Positions 1-10,061 of a DNA stretch of 64,000 nucleotides are shown piece after piece. This stretch comes from Vibrio gazogenes (GTDB lineage Bacteria; Pseudomonadota; Gammaproteobacteria; Enterobacterales; Vibrionaceae). The stretch lies in assembly GCF_023920225.1 (NCBI RefSeq), contig NZ_CP092587.1, forward strand, positions 1,426,001-1,490,000, given 5' to 3'. Numbering within the stretch: the first letter of the stretch is position 1; each line of letters starts with the position of its first letter. A model generated the notes under the pieces. That model saw only the letters and a list, made by a program, of their open reading frames with translations. It was not told where the DNA came from and searched no databases. The position numbers were made by a program, and so were the translations under genes.

Positions 1-303
1 TTCTGGTGGCCGGATTTCTCGATTGTGAAACCGCCCGGGGACTATGTCCCGCCCGAATCTCCTCATTTATTGAGTGATATGAGTCGGCAGGTACATGACG
101 GCTTAGGTCGTCATGCCTGTTTAAACATCTTCATGGAAGTCGGCAGCGGCGAAGACATCATGGTTGACCTGAGTCAGGACATGTACCACCAACTCGCGGC
201 TCAACAACACAACATTCAATACCGGGTCTTTGATGGTGGCCACGAGCGCCTCTGTTGGCGTGGCGGCATCATCGATGGCCTGTCTTATATTTTTTCATTA
301 TAA
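1..303 (+). CDS. fes: Enterochelin (catecholate siderophore) esterase, C-terminal part
   Basis: The window opens inside this gene; the last 100 codons are present and end at TAA. Fes-type esterases are cytoplasmic alpha/beta hydrolases that cut the serine ester bonds of imported ferric catecholate siderophores so that iron can be released. The visible part holds the strand VGSGEDIM and the C-terminal block FDGGHERLCWRGG, which carries the catalytic His and the CWRGG signature of Fes. It lies 29 bp before the MbtH gene and on the same strand as the NRPS, so it probably starts the same transcript. An esterase that cuts seryl esters suggests that the final siderophore contains seryl ester links, as in a trimer. 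IroE/IroD-type esterases are the alternative, but the CWRGG block favours Fes. Confidence 0.85.
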   Translation, partial: FWWPDFSIVKPPGDYVPPESPHLLSDMSRQVHDGLGRHACLNIFMEVGSGEDIMVDLSQDMYHQLAAQQHNIQYRVFDGGHERLCWRGGIIDGLSYIFSL

Positions 304-332
304 ATTTTTATCAGCACCCAACGGAGTCAGCT

Positions 333-527
333 ATGGCAGAACAATACGTGAACCCTTTTGATGATCCTGAAAATCAGTTCATCGTCCTGATCAATCATCA
401 CGGTCAATACAGCTTGTGGCCTGAGTTTAAACAGACGCCTTCGGGTTGGAAACAGACTTTTGGCCCGTCTGGTAAACAGGATTGTATCGAACACATTGAA
501 GCAAACTGGCAAGACATCCGAGTGTAA
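333..527 (+). CDS. ybdZ: MbtH-like NRPS accessory protein
   Basis: A 64-residue protein of normal MbtH length. MbtH proteins bind adenylation domains and are needed for their folding or activity. The family pattern is clear: NPFDD near the start, then QYSLWP, PSGW, a Cys near residue 50, and a closing W-x-D-x-R. The in-frame ATG at 333 is chosen rather than an upstream one because the family begins at MAEQYVNPFDD and this start clears the fes stop by 29 bp. It stands 64 bp before the NRPS, the usual position for ybdZ in enterobactin-type clusters. It probably supports both adenylation domains of the NRPS. Confidence 0.95.
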   Translation: MAEQYVNPFDDPENQFIVLINHHGQYSLWPEFKQTPSGWKQTFGPSGKQDCIEHIEANWQDIRV

Positions 528-591
528 ATCGCACCGTGAAACCATAAAAATAACCAGAAAAAACAAGTTATTATTTTTAAGGAATGGACGA

Positions 592-3500
592 ATGAAAGAC
601 CATCAAGTGCCGGAAGAACAGTATGCTCTGATTGGTACGCAGCAGGGGATTTGGTTTGGGCAGCAAGTGATGCCAAGACCGGAATCATTTAATGTAGCCC
701 ATTACATCGAGATTGACGGAGAGATCGATTTAGAACGTTTCACTCAGGCCGTGAACCTTGGTGTGGCAGCCGCAGACTCGTTGCATTTTGAATATCTAGA
801 CGTTGACGGAGATATCAAACAAAGGGGCTTTGCGCCGCAACACGCGCAAGATGTTTTGGAAGTGATGGACTTTTCTCAGTCGGCATTTGTGGCGGCATCT
901 GCGTTAGCGTGGATGAAAGCCGATCTTGAGACGCCAATTGAGCTACAGGGAACTAGCCCAAGATACCGTCACTGTCTGATTGATGTCAGCGAGCCGGGGA
1001 AGCCGAAGTGGCTCTGGTATCAGCGCTATCATCACATTGATGTTGACGGATTCAGTTTTAACGCGATCACACAGTATATCGTCAGTGAATACAACCGGCT
1101 TATGCTGGGGACGGCAAAGCCAGCACCGTTTACACCGTTCAAAGCGGTGATTGCCGAGCATCAGCAATTTTATCAGTCTGAAGCATGTCAACACGCACGC
1201 AGTTTCTGGCAAAACCAAATCAGCCAACTGCCCGATATCATTTCACTCGCGACCGGCGGGCGACGGAGCTCGGCCACCGGCGTCGAAAAATTCACGATTG
1301 AACTGGCGGGAGGGGATTGGCTGCACCGGGGTGGTCATCGGGTGCTGCCTTCTGAATTTGCCATGGCGTTAGTCTTTGCCTACTTACATTTAGTGTCAGG
1401 TGCGCCAAACGTATGTGTCGGTTTCCCGTTTATGCGTCGTATGGGGAGTTCGGCAGCGAGTTCAACCGGTGCCGTGGTCAATGTGCTGCCTTTGACACTC
1501 GTCGTTGAGCCAACGATGACCATCACTGATGTGGCGAGGGCGATGAACAAAGCCATTCGTCAAGCCCGCCGCCATCAAATGTACGATGCGGAACAGATTC
1601 AGCGAGATTCCGGCAGAGTCGGGCAGGCGCTGTACGGGCCAATGCTCAATTACAAACCGTTTGAAGAAGAAATCAATCTGGCCGGGACAAAAGGCCACAC
1701 ACACATTCTTTCCGCTGGCCCGATTGACGACATTGAGTTCTCTCCGCAGTTCAGGCATGACCAACTGCACCTCACACTGACTGCTCATGCCGGAAAATAC
1801 TCGCAACAGTCACTGGCTCTGCATGGTCAGCGTTTTGCGCATATGGTCGGGCAGATTGCCCGTAACCCGGATCGACCATTACGCGCTTTGGATATTGTCC
1901 CTACCTGTGAACAGACCGATATTGCTCGCTGGTCCACGGGAAGCGTAGCGACGGATCGTCTGCAAGCGCGCCACGTGTTAGCAGAGTTTGCGCGTCAGGT
2001 CGAACGGAAGCCTGATGCTGTGGCATTGCACTTTGCGCAGCAGCGCTGGACATTTGCCCAACTTGATCAGGCCATCGCAACACGGGCGCAGCAGATCAAT
2101 GCCTTCGGGGCCGGCAAAGGCGATATTATCGGGGTTGCTTTACCACGCAGCGCTGAAACGATGATTACAATGTTGGCGGTTCTTCGGGCTGGCGCGGTCT
2201 ATCTTCCTATTGATTTGGCATATCCGCAGGAACGCATCGAAACCATCTTAGCGCAGGCCCAGCCGAAAGGCGTGATTGTCGAACAGACGGCATCACTGCC
2301 GTGGCAAAGCCTGACACATTGCATCTCTCTGACGGCGCTTGCCAGCCTGAATGTCACCGAATCAGAGCATCCCGAGCTTGAGATTGCCCCTTCGGACGTG
2401 GCCTATATTGTCTTTACCTCAGGTTCGACCGGAAAACCCAAAGGTGTGATGAATACCCATGGCGCGCTGCTGAACTTATTGCATTCACACCGACAGTCTG
2501 TTTTTGCCAACGCAATTCATCGCCTTGCAGAGCAACAGCAGTGCGATGAAAGTGATGTACAAGTTCGGGCAGCGCATACCACATCGTTCTCATTTGATGC
2601 GTCTTGGGAGCAAGTCATCTGGATGCTTTGCGGGCATACCCTTTATCTGTATGACGATGAGCAGCGTAAAGATGCCTGCGAACTGACAGAAAAAGTCGCA
2701 CAAGACCAGATCAATGCATTGGATCTGCCGCCTTCACTGTTGAGCCAAATGCTCGATAACGGATTAATGGCAGCCAGTCATGTGCCGACACTGGTGTTGA
2801 CCGGTAGTGAAGCGGTGCCGGAACCACTCTGGTCAAGCGTCAAAGCCTACCCGGACTTGCTGGTTGAAAACTGCTATGGGCCGACAGAATTTACGGTGGA
2901 TGCGGTTAGTGCATCATTGAACGTCGATGACACTCCGGTGATCGGTCAGCCCATTTTAAATACCAAAGCTTATGTGTTAGATACACAGTTGAATACCGTT
3001 GCCGTCGGTGTGGTCGGTGAGTTATATCTGGCCGGTGCCGGACTGGCAAAAGGATATCTCAATCAGCCCGGGATGACGGCAGAACGATTTGTCGCGAACC
3101 CGTTCGGCCATGGGCAAATTATGTATCGAACCGGTGATCTGGTGAAATGGCGCGACAATGGTCAGCTGGCATTTATCGGTCGGAGCGACGACCAAGTCAA
3201 AGTGCGTGGTTTCCGGATTGAACTGGGGGATGTTGAAAGTGCGATTAATGCGATTGACGGTGTCGAGACCACCGTGGTCATTGCCCAGCGTCATGGCGCG
3301 TCACACCGACTGATAGCTTACTGCACCTTGGTGAATCATGCCCGGTCTCAGTTGGATGAGCACAGCTTGTTGACTCAAATAGCTGCCACCGTGCCTGAAT
3401 ATATGGTGCCTGCTGCGCTGGTGATCATGGCGCAATTCCCCCTCAACGTGAATGGCAAAATTGATCGGCAAGCACTGCCTGAACCGACCATTGTGTCTGG

Positions 3501-6500
3501 TCATACATGGGTCGCGCCGGTCAATCATCAACAACAAGTGCTGTGTGATGCGGTGGCTGAGTTGCTCGGTGTTGATAAGGTCGGCATCACAGATGATTTC
3601 TTTGCTTTGGGAGGCGATAGTATCTCTGCCATGGGCTTGGGAACATTACTGAGAAAAGCCGGTTATGAACTGCGCCCCCGGGAGATATTCTCAGCCCGCC
3701 AGTTAGGAGGCATGGCTGAGTTGATGCAACCGCTGCGCCGTCAAGTGACGCAGAATCAGGACGGGGATATTTCACCTTTGCCGATGTGGCGTTGGTTTGA
3801 AGAACACTTTGCCGCGCAGACCCGCTATGTTCAAGGCGTGTTTGTCGAGATTGAATCCGATGTCACTCTGGCTCATCTTCAGGCCGGATTAAAACAACTG
3901 GTTGCCAATCATGCCGCGTGCCGACTGATCAAACAAGAGACGCGTTATGTGATTCAGTCGATGGCGCAGCTCAAGGTGGACACTTGGGTCGAGACGCTTG
4001 AGATTACCGATCTTGATCATGCAGATTTAGACGGCGTATTTGCCCACGCGAGTCAAATGCTCTCACCAGACAGTCAGATGCTCCGGCTGGTGCAAATGCG
4101 TGACCGTACCGGGCGTTGCGGGTTAATGCTCCTCGCACATCACCTGATCATTGATGGAGTGTCGTGGCGAATTCTATTACCGCAGCTCAACACGCTTGTC
4201 CGGGCGCAAGTGAACGGTGTCAAAGCCGGGATGACGCCGGAAGTGACAGGGCTGAACACATGGTCGCAAGCCCTCTATCAACATTTGCCGCAGATGAGTC
4301 AACAAGCACCGGATTGGATTGCGCAAGAATCCCGTCTTATTGAACCATGCAAACCACCGACGGAAAAGGGGAACGTTGTTCACCGTCGCGTATTGCTGCC
4401 GACGGTACTGACGCAAAGTATGCTCAGCCACTGCCAAGATTCACAGGCGATTGATGTCGATGAGTTGCTCATGGCTGCGGTGACTTCAGCGCTGGGGCAG
4501 TGTTATCAAAAAGACGCGATCAAGCTGTATTTGGAGTCTCATGGCCGCGAAGAGTTTGATGCATCACTGAACCTCAGCCAAACACTGGGGTGGTTCACGA
4601 CCGAATTTCCGCTCGTTATCGATTTGCCCGCAGCGGGCGAAATCCCAGCTTTACTCAGACAAGTGAAACAAGCGAAGCGACGTGTCAAAGACCGGGGTTT
4701 GGGTTACATGTCTCTGCGCTATCTGGACAACCCTTATCGCGAGACGCTCACCGCATTATCTCAACAGCATTCCGCCTCGTTGTTGTTCAACTATCTGGGG
4801 CGTTTTGAGCAGACTCAGGCCATGTGGACACCCGTCAGTCGCGCAGGTCAGTTTGCTGACACCTTTGCCGTGTCACTGGAGAGCGATTATGCGCTGTTAC
4901 ATCCGTTAGAGCTGAATATTTTTGTCGATGAGAGTGATGACGGGGCTCAATTTGCGCTCAACTGGGCTTGGGATAACGCGCAATTCAGCCATGATGAGAT
5001 TGATACCGTATGTGACTGGATCACGCAGCAACTTGAAGCCATGCTGTGTTGGATGAAGGCACAACCTGAGCCACAGGTTGCGCTGCGGGTTGCTGCTGAA
5101 TATACGCAAACCGGGGTCTCGCTTGACGACGTAGCCGCGTTCGCGGATCGCTTTGGCCCGCTACGCGATATTCTGCCAGCTTTGCCATTACAAGAAGGGT
5201 TACTGTTCCAATCACAGGTAGGCGATGAGAATAGCAATTACAACTCAACCACCAGACTGACTTTCCAAGGCGAGGTCAATCCGCACCAAGTGCAGCAAGC
5301 GTTAAACGCGGTGATCACGCGTCATCCGCAACTCGGGGCTAAATTCGACAGTTCGATTTTAGGCCAGACGGTTCAGTTGATTCCTCAAACCGATGCATCC
5401 TGGTCGCTGACATGTATTGATATCCGCAGCGAGAGCGCGCAACAGCAACAGGCATACCTTGCTCACACCGAAAAGCAAACGCTCGTTCGTCAGTTCGATC
5501 TCAATCATCCGGACGAATCCTTGCTCGGTGCCACGCTCATCCACCATGGTGACGGGCAAAGCACATTGTTTGTTTCTGCGCATCACTTGGTTGTCGATGG
5601 GTGGTCAACACCGATCTTGCTGGGGGATTTTCTCACCGCATATGCACAAGGCCATCCAAGTCTGCCGCCCGTAGCGGCCAGCTATGCCGAGGTGGTCAGT
5701 CAGTTGAAACAGCGAGATAAAACACAGGCAGAAATGCAGTGGCAGCAAGTGTTGCAAGACGTTACGCCGACCATCGCATTTGAAGATGTGCCGGTTGACG
5801 ATCAGGTCAAAGAACATGCACTGATCATTGATGCGGAAACAACCCGGCAACTGACTCAACGGCTGAGTGCTTATGGCCTGACGATGAACTCGCTGATGCA
5901 GGGGATTTGGTCATCTATCCTCGGCAGTATGACCGGTCGCGAAGATGTGGTGTTTGGCACGCCAATCTCGGGGCGTTTCGGACATGTGAAAGGCATTGAT
6001 GAACATATCGGTTTGTTCAGTAATACCATCCCGGTACGGATGAAACTTGATGCGCAGCAGAGCTTGTTGGCGCAATTGCAAGCGCATCAGGCAACACAGA
6101 TTCAACTGCTGGAACATGATGAACTGGGCTTAGGTGAAATTCAGCAGTTAGCGGGTGGCGACACCTTGTTCGATACCCTGTTGGTGGTGGAAAATTACCC
6201 GGACCATGCAACGTGGTACGACCAAGATTATCAGGGTGCAACCCTGACCCAGATTCACAATCGTGGTTATACCCATTATCCATTAACCATACTGGTTCTT
6301 CCCGGGGAGCAAATTCACGTGCTATTTGAATACCGGGATACAGTCGGTATTGCGCAACAAGTGATGCAGCGCTTTGAAAAACTACTGCAAGCCGTGATTG
6401 ATACCCCTGAAATCCCCCTGACGCAACTCGATTTACGTTTGGCGGCAGAAATCACCCTCCAGAAACGTGTCAATCAGACGCAGGTCGAAGTGGGGCATCA

Positions 6501-9126
6501 CACGCTGCGCTCACTAATGGCTGAGCAGGCGGCGCGGACACCGGAACAGATTGCGCTGATCGACAGTGACAACCGTTTGAGTTACCAAGCGATGCGTGAG
6601 CACGTGATCGCCATCGCGAATTTGCTTGTCCGGCAGCATGTTGGTGTGGGCGATGTGGTTGCGGTCGCTTTGCCAAGAAGTGTCAGGCTCAGTCTTGCTT
6701 TTAACAGTATTATTGAATGTGGCGCGGCCTACCTGCCGCTGGATGTCAGCTACCCCGATGATCGGTTGGCTTATATGGTTCATGATGCGCAGCCGAAACT
6801 GATCGTAACCACATCTGAGTATCAAGCCCGTTTTCGTGATCTTGGGCAACTGCTGATTTTAGATACGTTACCCGACCCAACACCATTGAGTGATGTCCCG
6901 GACCAACCGGTGCTGGATCCGGCGCAGGCTGCATATATCATCTATACCTCAGGCTCGACGGGAAATCCGAAAGGTGTACTGGTGTCTCACCGGGCGATCG
7001 TGAATCGTTTGCAATGGATGCAGTCTGAGTATCAGCTCAATCATCATGATGTGGTATTGCAGAAAACACCATGTAGTTTTGATGTGTCGGTGTGGGAGTT
7101 CTTCTGGCCGCTTATTCAGGGCGCGACGTTAGTGATGGCACCCCCTGAGTCACATAAAGATCCGGAGTGGTTGATGGCAGTCATTGAAGACTACCAAGTC
7201 ACCACCATGCACTTTGTGCCGTCGATGCTGGCGGCCTTTATCGCCTCGGTCGAAGCCAATGCACAAAAAATGGGTACCACGCAGGGCAATACGATCCATG
7301 AGAGCAATACAATCTATGAAAGCAATACAACCCAAGTAAGCAAAGTTGCCCCGAGCTTACAGCGCGTCTTTTGCTCGGGTGAGGCACTGTCCAAAGATCT
7401 CGCCCATGTCTACGCGAAGTGGATTGATGCGCCTTTACATAATCTGTACGGCCCCACAGAAGCCGCAGTGGACGTGACATATTGTCCGGCATTCGGCGAC
7501 CCCATCCACGAAAGCCTTGGTCACAGTGTGCCGATTGGTTTACCGGTATGGAATACCCAACTGTATGTGTTGGATAGTTTTCTGCGACAAACACCGGTCG
7601 GTGTGCCCGGTGAGTTATATCTCGCCGGTGATCAACTGGCGATTGGTTACTTAAACCGCAGCGCGCTGACCGCAGATCGGTTCATGGCCAACCCGTTTGC
7701 TCATGGTGAGCGAATGTATCGGACCGGAGATGTCGTGCGTTGGTTACCGTCGGGCAAAATCGAATATCTGGGCAGAAGTGATGATCAGCTCAAAATTCGG
7801 GGGCAGCGCATTGAACTGGGAGAAATCGAAGCGGCGCTGCAATCGTTGCCGGGCGTGAAGCAAGCACTGGTGTGCGCGAAAGCATTCGGTTCAGAAAGGA
7901 ACATTGCCGGCGCCGATGAGCGCCAACTGGTGGGCTACGTGATTGGGAATGCTGGTCAGCAACCGGATGGTGAAACGCTGAAGGTGGCCTTATCCGCACA
8001 TCTTCCGGCGCATATGGTACCGATTGCGATCATGGTGCTGGAAGCGTTTCCGCTCAGCGCGAATGGGAAGTTGGATCGCAAAGCGTTGCCGCTGCCGAGT
8101 GATATTGTCACGGGAGAGGGGCGTAGAGCGCGCCCCGGTCTGGAAGCTCAACTGGTGGCTATTTTTGCCGACGTCCTCGGGATTGATACCCTGTCGGCAG
8201 AAGATGACTTCTTTGCGTTGGGAGGGCACTCTTTGATGGCGATGAAGTTAGCGGCAGACGTCCGGCGCGTGTTGAATGTTCCAGTGTCAGTCGGGCAAAT
8301 CATGGTTCATCCGACGGTCGAAAAACTGGCGCTGTTACTGCTCGATGATGAGGCTCGCAATGATCCGACGCTGGCCGGTTTTGGTGAAGTCCTCCCGATC
8401 CGGGCGGGGAATGGCCCGGCGTTATTCTGTATCAACTCCGCATCAGGGTTTGCTTGGCAATACACCGGATTACTGAAATATCTGCAAGGTAACTATCCGA
8501 TTGTCGGGCTTCAGTCGCCACGGCCATCGGGTGCGATTGCTGCGGGGAGCGACATGCAAGATGCCTGTGATATCCATATGCGAGCGCTGAAAAAGATTCA
8601 GCCCCACGGGCCTTATCATTTATTGGGTTATTCATTTGGCGGCACCGTCGCACAGCGCCTCGCCGTTCAGCTTCAGCAGCAGGGTGAAACCGTGGCGTTC
8701 CTCGGGTTACTGGACACTTATCCACCTGAAGGGCAAGACTGGGACGGGCCAATGAATGAAGAAGCACAGGAGGAAATTGAAAGGGAGAAAGACCTGTTTC
8801 TGGCCGCTAATGATGTCACAGATGATGAACTTGATCAGCAAAGAGCCGCGATGTTTCAAGATATCTCTGCCAACTATGAAGATGCGGTGCGGCTGCTTTC
8901 CGGAGCGCACTCCTCGCCATATGATGGTCGGGTCGATTTATTCGTAGCGCAAAAGACATTGCCACAAGGCTATGACATCGACCACCACTGGCAGCCGTTT
9001 CTGACGCAGTTAGAGAAGCACCACTTCAACTGCTCTCACGAGGATATTCTCGCGCCTGAGCATGTCGGTGATATCGGTGAACACCTCAATACGTTGTTGT
9101 ATCAGATAGAGACACTCCAGTCATAA
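592..9126 (+). CDS. Dimodular siderophore NRPS (C-A-T-E-C-A-T-TE), vanchrobactin/chrysobactin synthetase type (VabF-like)
   Basis: A 2844-residue peptide synthetase. Domains by motif, approximate residues: condensation with HHIDVDG at 147; adenylation 1 with SGSTGKPKG near 608; carrier LGGDS near 1006; epimerisation with HHLIIDGVSW near 1183; condensation with HHLVVDG near 1664; adenylation 2 with SGSTGNPKG near 2121; carrier LGGHS near 2543; thioesterase with GYSFGG near 2679. Adenylation 2 reads as D-V-W-H-F-S-L-V-D, the EntF serine code. Adenylation 1 reads as D-A-E-D-V-T-C-V-D; its two acidic pocket residues point to Arg or Lys. The first condensation domain would accept DHB from EntB, giving DHB-D-basic-L-Ser, with the thioesterase releasing or oligomerising it. 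The ATG at 592 follows AAGGA by 8 bp. A short Asn/Ser-rich repeat insert lies in adenylation 2 (codons at about 7260-7340). VabF (D-Arg) and CbsF (D-Lys) share this layout. Confidence 0.93.
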   Translation: MKDHQVPEEQYALIGTQQGIWFGQQVMPRPESFNVAHYIEIDGEIDLERFTQAVNLGVAAADSLHFEYLDVDGDIKQRGFAPQHAQDVLEVMDFSQSAFVAASALAWMKADLETPIELQGTSPRYRHCLIDVSEPGKPKWLWYQRYHHIDVDGFSFNAITQYIVSEYNRLMLGTAKPAPFTPFKAVIAEHQQFYQSEACQHARSFWQNQISQLPDIISLATGGRRSSATGVEKFTIELAGGDWLHRGGHRVLPSEFAMALVFAYLHLVSGAPNVCVGFPFMRRMGSSAASSTGAVVNVLPLTLVVEPTMTITDVARAMNKAIRQARRHQMYDAEQIQRDSGRVGQALYGPMLNYKPFEEEINLAGTKGHTHILSAGPIDDIEFSPQFRHDQLHLTLTAHAGKYSQQSLALHGQRFAHMVGQIARNPDRPLRALDIVPTCEQTDIARWSTGSVATDRLQARHVLAEFARQVERKPDAVALHFAQQRWTFAQLDQAIATRAQQINAFGAGKGDIIGVALPRSAETMITMLAVLRAGAVYLPIDLAYPQERIETILAQAQPKGVIVEQTASLPWQSLTHCISLTALASLNVTESEHPELEIAPSDVAYIVFTSGSTGKPKGVMNTHGALLNLLHSHRQSVFANAIHRLAEQQQCDESDVQVRAAHTTSFSFDASWEQVIWMLCGHTLYLYDDEQRKDACELTEKVAQDQINALDLPPSLLSQMLDNGLMAASHVPTLVLTGSEAVPEPLWSSVKAYPDLLVENCYGPTEFTVDAVSASLNVDDTPVIGQPILNTKAYVLDTQLNTVAVGVVGELYLAGAGLAKGYLNQPGMTAERFVANPFGHGQIMYRTGDLVKWRDNGQLAFIGRSDDQVKVRGFRIELGDVESAINAIDGVETTVVIAQRHGASHRLIAYCTLVNHARSQLDEHSLLTQIAATVPEYMVPAALVIMAQFPLNVNGKIDRQALPEPTIVSGHTWVAPVNHQQQVLCDAVAELLGVDKVGITDDFFALGGDSISAMGLGTLLRKAGYELRPREIFSARQLGGMAELMQPLRRQVTQNQDGDISPLPMWRWFEEHFAAQTRYVQGVFVEIESDVTLAHLQAGLKQLVANHAACRLIKQETRYVIQSMAQLKVDTWVETLEITDLDHADLDGVFAHASQMLSPDSQMLRLVQMRDRTGRCGLMLLAHHLIIDGVSWRILLPQLNTLVRAQVNGVKAGMTPEVTGLNTWSQALYQHLPQMSQQAPDWIAQESRLIEPCKPPTEKGNVVHRRVLLPTVLTQSMLSHCQDSQAIDVDELLMAAVTSALGQCYQKDAIKLYLESHGREEFDASLNLSQTLGWFTTEFPLVIDLPAAGEIPALLRQVKQAKRRVKDRGLGYMSLRYLDNPYRETLTALSQQHSASLLFNYLGRFEQTQAMWTPVSRAGQFADTFAVSLESDYALLHPLELNIFVDESDDGAQFALNWAWDNAQFSHDEIDTVCDWITQQLEAMLCWMKAQPEPQVALRVAAEYTQTGVSLDDVAAFADRFGPLRDILPALPLQEGLLFQSQVGDENSNYNSTTRLTFQGEVNPHQVQQALNAVITRHPQLGAKFDSSILGQTVQLIPQTDASWSLTCIDIRSESAQQQQAYLAHTEKQTLVRQFDLNHPDESLLGATLIHHGDGQSTLFVSAHHLVVDGWSTPILLGDFLTAYAQGHPSLPPVAASYAEVVSQLKQRDKTQAEMQWQQVLQDVTPTIAFEDVPVDDQVKEHALIIDAETTRQLTQRLSAYGLTMNSLMQGIWSSILGSMTGREDVVFGTPISGRFGHVKGIDEHIGLFSNTIPVRMKLDAQQSLLAQLQAHQATQIQLLEHDELGLGEIQQLAGGDTLFDTLLVVENYPDHATWYDQDYQGATLTQIHNRGYTHYPLTILVLPGEQIHVLFEYRDTVGIAQQVMQRFEKLLQAVIDTPEIPLTQLDLRLAAEITLQKRVNQTQVEVGHHTLRSLMAEQAARTPEQIALIDSDNRLSYQAMREHVIAIANLLVRQHVGVGDVVAVALPRSVRLSLAFNSIIECGAAYLPLDVSYPDDRLAYMVHDAQPKLIVTTSEYQARFRDLGQLLILDTLPDPTPLSDVPDQPVLDPAQAAYIIYTSGSTGNPKGVLVSHRAIVNRLQWMQSEYQLNHHDVVLQKTPCSFDVSVWEFFWPLIQGATLVMAPPESHKDPEWLMAVIEDYQVTTMHFVPSMLAAFIASVEANAQKMGTTQGNTIHESNTIYESNTTQVSKVAPSLQRVFCSGEALSKDLAHVYAKWIDAPLHNLYGPTEAAVDVTYCPAFGDPIHESLGHSVPIGLPVWNTQLYVLDSFLRQTPVGVPGELYLAGDQLAIGYLNRSALTADRFMANPFAHGERMYRTGDVVRWLPSGKIEYLGRSDDQLKIRGQRIELGEIEAALQSLPGVKQALVCAKAFGSERNIAGADERQLVGYVIGNAGQQPDGETLKVALSAHLPAHMVPIAIMVLEAFPLSANGKLDRKALPLPSDIVTGEGRRARPGLEAQLVAIFADVLGIDTLSAEDDFFALGGHSLMAMKLAADVRRVLNVPVSVGQIMVHPTVEKLALLLLDDEARNDPTLAGFGEVLPIRAGNGPALFCINSASGFAWQYTGLLKYLQGNYPIVGLQSPRPSGAIAAGSDMQDACDIHMRALKKIQPHGPYHLLGYSFGGTVAQRLAVQLQQQGETVAFLGLLDTYPPEGQDWDGPMNEEAQEEIEREKDLFLAANDVTDDELDQQRAAMFQDISANYEDAVRLLSGAHSSPYDGRVDLFVAQKTLPQGYDIDHHWQPFLTQLEKHHFNCSHEDILAPEHVGDIGEHLNTLLYQIETLQS

Positions 9127-9130
9127 AGCA

Positions 9131-9158
9131 AAGAACCGGCATGAGCCGGTTCTTTTTT
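9131..9158. terminator. Rho-independent terminator after the NRPS
   Basis: A perfect 10-bp stem, AAGAACCGGC and GCCGGTTCTT, with an ATGA loop is followed by a T run, 5 bp after the NRPS stop. The reverse strand also offers a short T-rich tail, so it may end fepC transcription as well. Confidence 0.9.
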
Positions 9159-9205
9159 GTGCTTGATAAAGGGAGGGGACGAGCCGATTTTTGCTCGGAT
9201 TTTGG

Positions 9206-10057
9206 CTAGCGTTTCGACAAGGGTTTGGGGATGACCAATGGCGTATGGGTTAGCGGGTCATCAATCACAACGCTGTTTAACCCATAGACGTCGTGGACCA
9301 GCGTTTCGGTCATGATGTCTTTGGGTGCCCCTTGCGCGACCACTGTGCCGGATTTCATCACAATCAGATGATCAGCGTAGCGACACGCGTGGTTGAGGTC
9401 ATGTAATACCGCGACTATCGTGCGACCGTCTTGTCTGTTCAGTGTGCTGAACAGCTCAAGTAACTCAATTTGATGGGCAATATCCAAGTAGGTGGTTGGC
9501 TCATCCAAGAGTAGATAAGGCGTTTGCTGGGCTAACACCATTGCAACCCAGACGCGTTGGCGTTGTCCGCCGGACAGCGATTCAACGGTCTGTTGTAGCA
9601 ATCCTTCAATCTGAGTCGCCTGAATGGCATCATTGACCGCTTTTTCGTCCGCCAGTGTCCAGCGTCGCATGAAAGACTGATGTGGAAAGCGGCCCCGCGC
9701 CACAAGATCATGCACCGTGATGCCACTGGGGGCGATTGCCGATTGAGGGAGCAGGCCGAGCGCTTTCGCCAGCGCTTTGCGCGGATATTGCTCGAGGTTT
9801 TGACCATCAAAACAAATCTGTCCTTTGCTTGGCGAGAGCAGTTTGCTCAGGCCGCGGAGTAGGGTTGATTTGCCACAACCGTTCGGCCCCAGAATCACGG
9901 TGAACTGTTTATCCGGTATTTTGAGTGATAACCCTTCAGTGATCAGCGTCTCTTGATAGGCGAGCGTGATGTTTTCGGCTATCAGGCGATAGTGACTATG
10001 GCTATGGTGATTATGGCTATGGTTATCGGTCCGTGTGGTGGGCAGTACATTAGTCAC
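9206..10057 (-). CDS. fepC: Ferric siderophore ABC importer, ATP-binding protein (FepC-like)
   Basis: A 283-residue ATPase that drives import of ferric siderophore through FepD/FepG in the inner membrane. Walker A GPNGCGKST is at 57-65, the signature LSGGQRQR at 161-168 and Walker B LLLDEPT near 182-188, followed by the H-loop of FepC/FhuC types. The GTG start at 10057 is backed by GGAAG 9 bp upstream; the gene follows fepG by 4 bp. Odd feature: residues 12-23 form a His-rich run (HSHNHHSHSHY) ahead of the ATPase fold that FepC normally lacks, encoded by short near-repeats. It may bind metal or may be a neutral repeat expansion. Substrate is inferred from the surrounding siderophore genes. 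Confidence 0.93.
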   Translation of the reverse strand: MTNVLPTTRTDNHSHNHHSHSHYRLIAENITLAYQETLITEGLSLKIPDKQFTVILGPNGCGKSTLLRGLSKLLSPSKGQICFDGQNLEQYPRKALAKALGLLPQSAIAPSGITVHDLVARGRFPHQSFMRRWTLADEKAVNDAIQATQIEGLLQQTVESLSGGQRQRVWVAMVLAQQTPYLLLDEPTTYLDIAHQIELLELFSTLNRQDGRTIVAVLHDLNHACRYADHLIVMKSGTVVAQGAPKDIMTETLVHDVYGLNSVVIDDPLTHTPLVIPKPLSKR

Positions 10058-10061
10058 AATA

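Noticed and set aside
460..591. Upstream extension of the NRPS frame
   Set aside because: It overlaps the end of the MbtH gene; the ATG at 592 has a good ribosome site and starts the condensation domain.
327..688. Two overlapping minus-strand frames over the MbtH gene and NRPS start
   Set aside because: They lie opposite well-supported plus-strand genes, have no ribosome sites and resemble no family.
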